NCBI GenBank assembly: GCA_963693085.1
Contig: OY856410.1
Span: 1,394,058,363 to 1,394,122,362, forward strand
Length of the DNA: 64,000 nt
Direction: 5' to 3'
DNA from: Alisma plantago-aquatica
Taxonomy: Eukaryota > Streptophyta > Magnoliopsida > Alismatales > Alismataceae
This document shows, one piece after another, positions 57,798-64,000 of the stretch; position 1 is the stretch's first letter; every line of letters starts with the position of its first letter. A program made the translations under genes and the position numbers. Below the pieces are notes generated by a model. It was not told where the DNA came from. It saw nothing but the letters and a program-made list of their open reading frames with translations, and made no database searches.

Positions 57798-59290
57798 CAT
57801 TATGTCTCAGGTGGAGATAATTGTGATATACTATCACGGTATCCAAAAGGTCCTTAAACTCTTGGTTCAAAGTATTTTCCACACCGATCATATCGAGGTG
57901 TTTAAATACTTTCACCAAGTTGGTCATGTACTTCATGCATGATTTCCTTGAACATTTCAAGAGATCAAACTTGTATTTCATTAGATACGAACTATCATAT
58001 GGAAATCCTCAGTAGATAATTTGAAGTACTATTAACCACCTCTAGCATTTATTCTAGAAGGTCTATATACATCTGTATGTAAGAGTCCTAATAGAATATT
58101 TTGTCTCCCAGTACATCTAGTGAAGGTGCCTTTTTCATTTTGCCCAATAAATAAGATTTGCATGTCTCTTTTGGTTCAATAGACAAAAGAGTCTAGTCAA
58201 CTATCATTATGGATTCTAGAGATGCATTTCTTATTTATTTGCTCTAGATGACAATGCTACATGTATTGTTTCAAACATCAAGTCATTCAATATATGTGGC
58301 ATACACATATCTCTCTATAACTATCAAGTATAGATTATGAGACATAGGGCATTGACATGTAAGTTATTTATCTTTTAAAGTGAAACATCAATTTATTCAT
58401 AAGATTCTTGTCCATACAAGATACATGATGTTTACATTAATGGCGGGTATATAATTGCAATTCACCAATTCTATTACATGCCCATCAGGATGAATGATAG
58501 ATTCCAAGTGTAATGGTCAGCAACTTTTTCTCCGCACAGTTCTAGCTTACTTCTTCTCATGTCTTGAAGTGAATAACTCTATCTCCTTCTTATTCCTCCT
58601 GAGTTCCTTTAAGTGAAGAGGATGGATTTCTTTTGCACTTACCTTTCTCCTTATTTTGAGTGCATAAGACTTGGACTTTAGGTTAGCCTCTGAACTCTCC
58701 TTGGCCTTGCCTTTATTGTTGGACTTCACTCTGCCGATCATCATCAAAGGTTGTCCTTCTTCATTCTTTCTTTGGAATTTATTATCATGTTGATTAATTA
58801 TGATAGAAGTTTAGCCAAGTTACTCAAGTAGTAACACTCGATAAACTGGCTATATGATTCAAGAAATGATTGTAGAATCATATAAGTGGCCAACTCTTCA
58901 CTCAAAGGGAATCCCAGTCTTTCTAGATGTTCAAAAATCCCAATCACATTGGGTACATGGGGTTGTGTTGGATCTCCTTCTGTCATCTTTCATTTAAGGA
59001 GTGCCTTCGAGACATTGTACCTTTCTTGCTTTGCATGATTATGGTTCATATTCTTAATATGTATGACCATCTCAAGAATCCCCATCTCTTCATGCTGCTC
59101 ATGCAACTCATAGTTTGTTTATTGTCTAAGGCATTGTTCACATACTTCCAATAAGCATCCACCTCATCCCTAGGGACATCAGGAGAAGGTTCCTCTGTCA
59201 ATGGTGCATCCAGGACATAGAGCTTATACTCATCATTGAGAATCCTTCTGAATGTCTAGACCCAATCATTGAAGTTTGTTCCTCTTAAGA
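57782..59290 (-). pseudogene. copia2 gag and integrase core
   Basis: From high to low coordinates on the minus strand comes first the gag block MTEGDPTQPHVPNVIGIFEH then LERLGFPLSEELATYMILQS (58986-58798), closely like copia1. A basic tail follows (58747-58547, KSYALKIRRKVSAKEI), then a protease remnant with PDGHVIELVNCNYIPAINVN (about 58480-58420). The zinc-binding linker has SIEPKETCKSYLLGKMKKAP (about 58200-58130). The integrase core has SSYLMKYKFDLLKCS, NTLNQEFKDLLD and HNDVSERR (57981-57782), where the LINE is inserted. The protease active-site segment appears deleted. Stops and frame shifts are frequent. Confidence 0.78.
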
Positions 59291-60572
59291 ATGGATCACA
59301 ATGATGATATGTTTGTGTTTACCATTAGATTCTATGAAAGAAATTGCAACTTTGTCAAAACATTTTTATTAATTTGATTTGATAACATAGATTATATTAT
59401 TTAGGTCTTTAATTAGTTACCACTCCCACTATTTTGTTCAAATTGATAGCTCTCACTGCCAATTCAGAAGATTGCAGTGTACAACCTTCTAGTGAGCCAA
59501 GATCTAAAACAATTGAGTCAATACCCAACCAATGTTGGCACTCATGATCAATTATTAAGATAGGCAACATTTGTCAATTGCATCTCATGCGGTTCTTGGA
59601 TATGTAGTGTGCACAACTCATTGCCACAATCTATCTATATGCTTATAGGCACTTAATCCTATTAAAATCACCTAGTTAAGCCTGACCCATAACACAATGC
59701 GATAGAATATGCAAACTACTAGGGCAGACCCACATATCTACCATCACACTTCCATGAGATAGACAGTGCACCACACTAGGGCATTCCCATGCTTATTCGA
59801 TCAAGCTTTACATGTGTGTCTCTTATTAGAAAGCATCTAAGACTTAGTATTATATTTGAGGGATTTTATATAAACACATATACATATCCAATTGCCACAT
59901 ACTTATAGAATGAATCATATACATGCTATAACCACAATGAAAACATGCAATATAAACAGAAGCAATGGTTATGGACATCCTATTGTAATTCTTTAAAGCC
60001 AAAAGGAATTAAGATCACCTAAGGTCCACATCATATGTAGCAATATTTTTTATTGATGATGTGCATTGAACCAGTCTGGAATGATCAGTTCAACACTTGA
60101 ATCGGTCAGCTAGCCTCCTGGTCAGACAGTTGGTTGCTCAAACTAGTCGTATGTCCTACAATCCACTCGACTCTCGACACCTCCAATTGGTCTGATAAAT
60201 TGGATCCTCCTATCATTGGCCTCCTTAGTTCTTCAACCGATCACTTCATCTCCTAAACCAGTCGGTTTGCCTAATGATATGGTCGGCTCACCTGATGCAA
60301 AAAGTCTTTTTTGCCATAAAAAGAAATACAACTATCCTAATCATATTAATTAGTTATATTGTAATTGGGAAACCTCAAGTCATAGGAAGGAAAGAATTAA
60401 TACATTTACATATGGAAAAAGAAGAGAGAAGCTCAGTATGCAAATCGAGATATAAACAGGAACAACAACCATTCAACCAAGAAAAAAAGGTCAAGGGGTA
60501 TAGGCCAAAACCATGCTACCAATCACCATCAAAACAATTTTAAGGTTGCGCATATAAATTACACACACACAG

Positions 60573-60603
<31 letters not shown>

Positions 60604-60734
60604 GGAATTGTATGTGGTATTTAATTGGATATGCACATTAACTAATTTAATATTCTCATTGTATGCAATAAAATAAATGATATAACCAAAATCTGATTGT
60701 ATCGATTAAATCTGGATACACTGTAAATTGGTGT
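59291..60734 (-). other. copia2 untranslated leader with microsatellite
   Basis: Between gag and the primer site, about 1.4 kb with no gene. It carries AC repeats (60561-60570) and TA repeats (60573-60601) at about the same distance from the LTR as the microsatellite in copia1. ACCGATC-like motifs lie at about 60070-60290. The plus-strand frame 60274-60543 is a chance frame. Confidence 0.65.
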
Positions 60735-60747
60735 GGCTCTGAACCAT
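60735..60747 (-). other. copia2 primer binding site (initiator-Met tRNA type)
   Basis: The minus strand reads ATGGTTCAGAGCC next to the right LTR, close to TGGTATCAGAGCC. It sets minus orientation. Confidence 0.75.
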
Positions 60748-62775
60748 TGTTGGGAAATCGAGGTGACAGATAAGGCAGCAAAACAAAAAATTTAATGCAT
60801 AATTCCCTAACTGTGAGTTCACATCAACAACAATGTATCTAGGAAAGAGAGTAACAAAAGTTATACTTGGTCTAGGAGCAAGTCTACGACAACTCTTTAT
60901 GTAGTGTCATGCTTCTTCTCCAAGCAATAGTGAACTTCTTCTTTAGGAAGCACTTGAACGGTCGTCTATAGCATCCTCCTGGTGCAACACCATGGAAGAC
61001 GGTTGAAGGCATCCTCCTAGCAGATGAAATCACCTCGCCTCTAGAGTAGTCCATGCAGTCCAACAGAAACTCCATGTTTCACTACTAGAGCCAACAGGAA
61101 GGAGTTTTCCCTTAGAACTTAAGCATGTTAGTGTTGATTCGATGTCTCATAGTTATCTCTCCCTTTCTCTCCCTCCTTTTTACTGGTAGAACTTGCTCGG
61201 GGCTCTCTTGGTTACCACAACCAGAGAGGATAACAATTGTCAGAGCTTATTGTTGTGTCTGGGAAGCCTCTAGTATTCCCTATTTATAGGAGGGTCAAGG
61301 CCAGGGCTTCTAATCAGTTTGAGAGTTGAAAATATGACTTCTCATGAATTTTCAGAAACCTGGGAACGGTGAACCGGTCGGTTCACATGTCAAAATGGTC
61401 GGCTCATGTATGTTTCCTATTCTGAATCACATTGGTATTCAATGCATGATTAATACAAATTATGACATTAGCATCAATCATTGATCCAATCAAATTGACC
61501 GTTGAACCAGGTGATTCATCATATGAACCGATCGTTTGAGACCATGAATCGGTCAGTTCACTTGGTGAATCAGTCAGTTCATGCCCTACTTCAGGCATTG
61601 TTCAACCAATGTCATTTTGAATTGTCCTGACACTCCAACCGAACGGTTCAACACTTGAATCAGTTGGTTCAGAGTCCAGTCAGTCAATTTTGAACCTCAA
61701 TTATTTAATTGAATACCTAAACACCTTTAGTAATCAAGTTAAACATCATTCATGAATAAACTCATATTCCAATTGTATCATATGTGTGACCTTATAGGTC
61801 CCAAATTACATTGGAAGTGAATGTCCATAACCAACTTATGACAGCACAAGCAATAAGCAGTATCTAGAAACATATCATTGCTACCCAAGTAATTCAGAAA
61901 GTTAGATAACAACTTCAACCTACAATCTATGATCAGTGTTACCATGATCATTTAGTTCCTTTGTCTCTGATATCCAAATTGAAGTCAAGGCATGGAATCG
62001 TAATCCTCTCAATGTTCAATCCATGTTCCTTGAACTAGAGTAGACTATCTGAGATGCATGTGAGTTCAAATTTCACATATTGAATCACATGAGTATGGTC
62101 ATACATTTCTCAGTCTCGTTTATCAACTGGTCCGGATATCAATCTCCTATATGAGGGACAAATCCCATCTACATCACTCACACTCAATCTCCATGTATCA
62201 CAAAGTACTTGAGCATCACCTTTAAGGCAACCCTTATCCAAAGACACGTTATATGATGTCAAAGTACAACAAACAACATGTGATCAGTGTAGTGACTTCA
62301 GGTCTAAGAACCACAATCACCACTATCATTATGAGAGCTGATTCTGACTAGCATTTCATAGTTTCCATGTATCACTCTCAAGGTGGGTTTGTCAGATACA
62401 TTGTTCTCTAACATGTGCATGTGTGCTTGAATTGATATCACATATTGTGACTAATGAGACTCTGCCATCACTCAAAACACACTCTAGTCTTAGGTATTAT
62501 TGTTGTCTATTTTTCTTCCATAGTAATATATGACTAGGGACATAACAAGAATGTATGTACTATTATCATACATATGATCTAATTGTTCAGGTCCTCAACT
62601 TGAAGACATATGTCATTGAGTAACATCATTATTTAGACATCAACTATGTATGTGTCCTCATCTTATAATTGAGACAAACATAATAGAAGGAATTACCTTT
62701 ATAATTATCAAATCAAGTATCTCATGACCCATTACAATCATCATATGATTGTCTCTCTGGGGATACATACCAATA
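60748..62775 (-). repeat. copia2 5' LTR (right copy)
   Basis: 2,028 bases whose reverse complement aligns with the copia1 LTRs. The motif cluster at 61369-61690 includes GTGAACCGGTCGGTTCAC (61369-61386), an 8-bp inverted repeat with a 2-base centre. TATA box at 61281-61288. The outermost end reads TATTGG instead of TGTTGG on the minus strand. Confidence 0.9.
61281..61288 (-). promoter_or_regulatory. TATA box of copia2 5' LTR
   Basis: The minus strand reads CCTCCTATAAATAGGG, as in copia1 (18038-18045). Confidence 0.68.
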
Positions 62776-62780
62776 GTAAA
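62776..62780. repeat. Target-site duplication of copia2 (right)
   Basis: GTAAA, identical to 46481-46485. Joining the flanks at one copy restores the gypsy5 gag frame. Confidence 0.88.
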
Positions 62781-63169
62781 GGCACTCAAAACTTATAGAA
62801 ACTAAGATGTTCAAGTACAAAGTAGACACAACAATAACAATTTTTTAAGATACAGTTCAAGATTTGAAGATGGAGTCCTCTCTAGATAGAAAGTTTTTAT
62901 GAGGTTTAAAAGAATGTGACTCGATTAGAAAAAACACTATAAAAACTATGTTTGACACTTCCCCACCATGATGGGGGGCTTCCTTCTAAAACCATGGTGC
63001 ACCCAAATAATGTGGGTGGGAAAATGGGATTCCTCTAAAACCCATTTTGCCCACAAGTGAAATTGCACCTCATTCTTCAATATGAAGGACCATCTACTCC
63101 ATATTCTCCTCACCACCACAATAGTCATTTCACTACCAATTCAGTCCACCACTACTACCTCAATCATAG
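62776..63169 (+). pseudogene. gypsy5 gag continuation after copia2
   Basis: Starting with the second GTAAA, the text continues the gag frame across copia2: NLEEV plus KALKTYRN, matching the (I)EEVKALTxQ block of Athila/Tat gag. Beyond about 62900 I recognise only weak, frame-shifted similarity at best. The stretch to 63169 holds no clear gene. Confidence 0.5.
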
Positions 63170-64000
63170 TGTAATATCTAGAATTTTAAGAACATGTTCG
63201 AATAGATTTATGTTAAAATATGCACTTTAGTTGAAATCTGTTAGCATTAGGTTTTATGCAAAATATACATACAATAGAACTCATATTACTAAAAGTATGA
63301 ACCCAAAAGATTTATCAGTCTTGTAATAATATGATGAGACATTTAATTAATTTTCAAGAGATTTGAATCTATTTTGCAACTAAATACAATGAGAGATACT
63401 TTTTAATGTTGATAATACTAAATTAAGGTTAGCCTTAATGGTATCTCAAGATCTAGAGTTCTTATTTATGTCAAATTTGAAATATGCATTTGGATTGAGT
63501 TGTGAATTAATGAGATACATATGATTTGTTTGGACATATGGATGCTTAAATCCAATAGATTGGTTTCAGAGTTTCCTTTGTCAAAATCAAAAATTTAAGA
63601 TCATGATAATGATACACATATTAAAATTCACTAGTTGTTAAAATTTCGTGTCTTCTAGAGGTTGTTTCAATGGGTAACTGAATTTAACAAGATAATAGAA
63701 ATAGAAATAAAGAGAAAAAGAAAAAATGGGATAGTCTGTCAAGACCCATGTTCTTTCGAAACAAGACCCAAATAGAGTCTAAATAGAATGGGATATATAT
63801 TTATGAGTTCTAGGATGTGGAGGCTACAAAAGACTTAATTTTTATAATGACATGGTGAGACATATTCATATAGGGTTTTTATCTCATTTGGAGAGAAGAG
63901 AGAGAGAGAGAGAGAGAAACAATCAAGGAAAAGGATTGGGTGGTGGTTAAGGTCAAGGCAAGTTGGGGATCTTTAAGGGAAACCTCTTTGGTCATGGTGA
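63170..64000 (+). repeat. Possible start of another LTR (chromovirus-like), cut by window end
   Basis: TGTAATATCTAGAATTTTAAG at 63170 resembles the TGTAACACC...AATTTT start common in chromovirus LTRs. A TATA-like stretch follows near 63790. A GA-rich repeat lies at 63891-63917. There is no coding sequence. The second LTR or a primer site would lie outside the window, so this remains a weak call. Confidence 0.3.
63891..63917. repeat. GA microsatellite
   Basis: A GA repeat, interrupted once by an extra A. Simple-sequence repeat without further meaning visible; in plants such tracts are common in 5' untranslated regions. Confidence 0.85.

Larger units (their letters stand above)
46486..62775 (-). 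mobile_element. copia2: Ty1/copia element, minus strand, same family as copia1
   Basis: A 16.3-kb span flanked by perfect GTAAA. The right LTR (60748-62775) is the 5' LTR, because a Met-type primer site lies beside it on the minus strand. The left LTR (46486-50300) is the 3' LTR and carries a 1.8-kb insertion. Between them lie gag, integrase, RT and RNase H remnants, with a LINE inserted into integrase. LTR ends, TATA block, purine tract, leader microsatellite and protein blocks match copia1, so both belong to one family, here in inverted orientation. Without insertions it is about 9.1 kb. Confidence 0.9.

Noticed and set aside
60274..60543. An 89-residue plus-strand frame
   Set aside because: It lies in the leader of copia2, antisense to the element, in low-complexity sequence.

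Overview
This window is plant nuclear DNA, probably from a large angiosperm genome, and consists essentially of LTR retrotransposons inserted into one another. I found no host gene, rRNA or tRNA. The plant assignment rests on Ty3/gypsy elements with an Asp-tRNA-type primer site (Athila/Tat type), Ty1/copia elements with an initiator-Met primer site, and a plant L1-type LINE with a C-terminal RNase H. Almost every coding region is broken by stops and frameshifts. Many of these fit C-to-T or G-to-A decay, as expected in methylated pericentromeric or intergenic heterochromatin. The species cannot be named from the sequence.

Layout. (1) An old minus-strand gypsy element, here 'gypsy1', occupies 1-3322 and resumes at 18558-about 19330; its reverse transcriptase reads across the gap. 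(2) 'copia1' (plus strand, 3323-18557) sits in that gap, with two ~2.0 kb LTRs and a decayed gag-pol. (3) 'gypsy3' (minus strand, 10420-16434), a young non-autonomous element with a perfect 5-bp target duplication, is inserted in the RNase H of copia1. (4) 'gypsy5' (plus strand) is seen as an LTR fragment (36372-about 37878), a primer site, and gag pieces at 38035-38116, 45668-46485 and 62776-about 62900; it appears to interrupt gypsy1. (5) 'gypsy2' (minus strand, 19508-36366), a nearly 17-kb Athila-type element, lies in the gypsy5 LTR. (6) 'Element IV' (plus strand, 38117-about 45667), with LTRs longer than its non-coding interior, lies in gypsy5 gag. (7) 'copia2' (minus strand, 46486-62775, perfect GTAAA duplication), same family as copia1, also lies in gypsy5 gag. 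(8) A 5' truncated LINE (52371-57781, exact 16-bp duplication) sits in the copia2 integrase. (9) A 1.8-kb GC-rich poly(A)-tailed insertion (47677-49477) sits in the left LTR of copia2. (10) A possible further LTR starts near 63170 and runs off the window.

How the parts work together. Each autonomous family once encoded the usual gag, protease, integrase, reverse transcriptase and RNase H, transcribed from LTR promoters whose TATA boxes are visible. gypsy2 carries much more: downstream of pol, on the same strand, lie about 4.8 kb of decayed protein-coding sequence that starts with an ATHILA ORF-1-like domain and ends with a Ulp1/SENP-type (C48) cysteine protease domain. This is the most interesting content of the window. 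The other notable signal is that three unrelated families each carry their own short CG-rich palindromic motif, repeated in the LTR and again inside the element.
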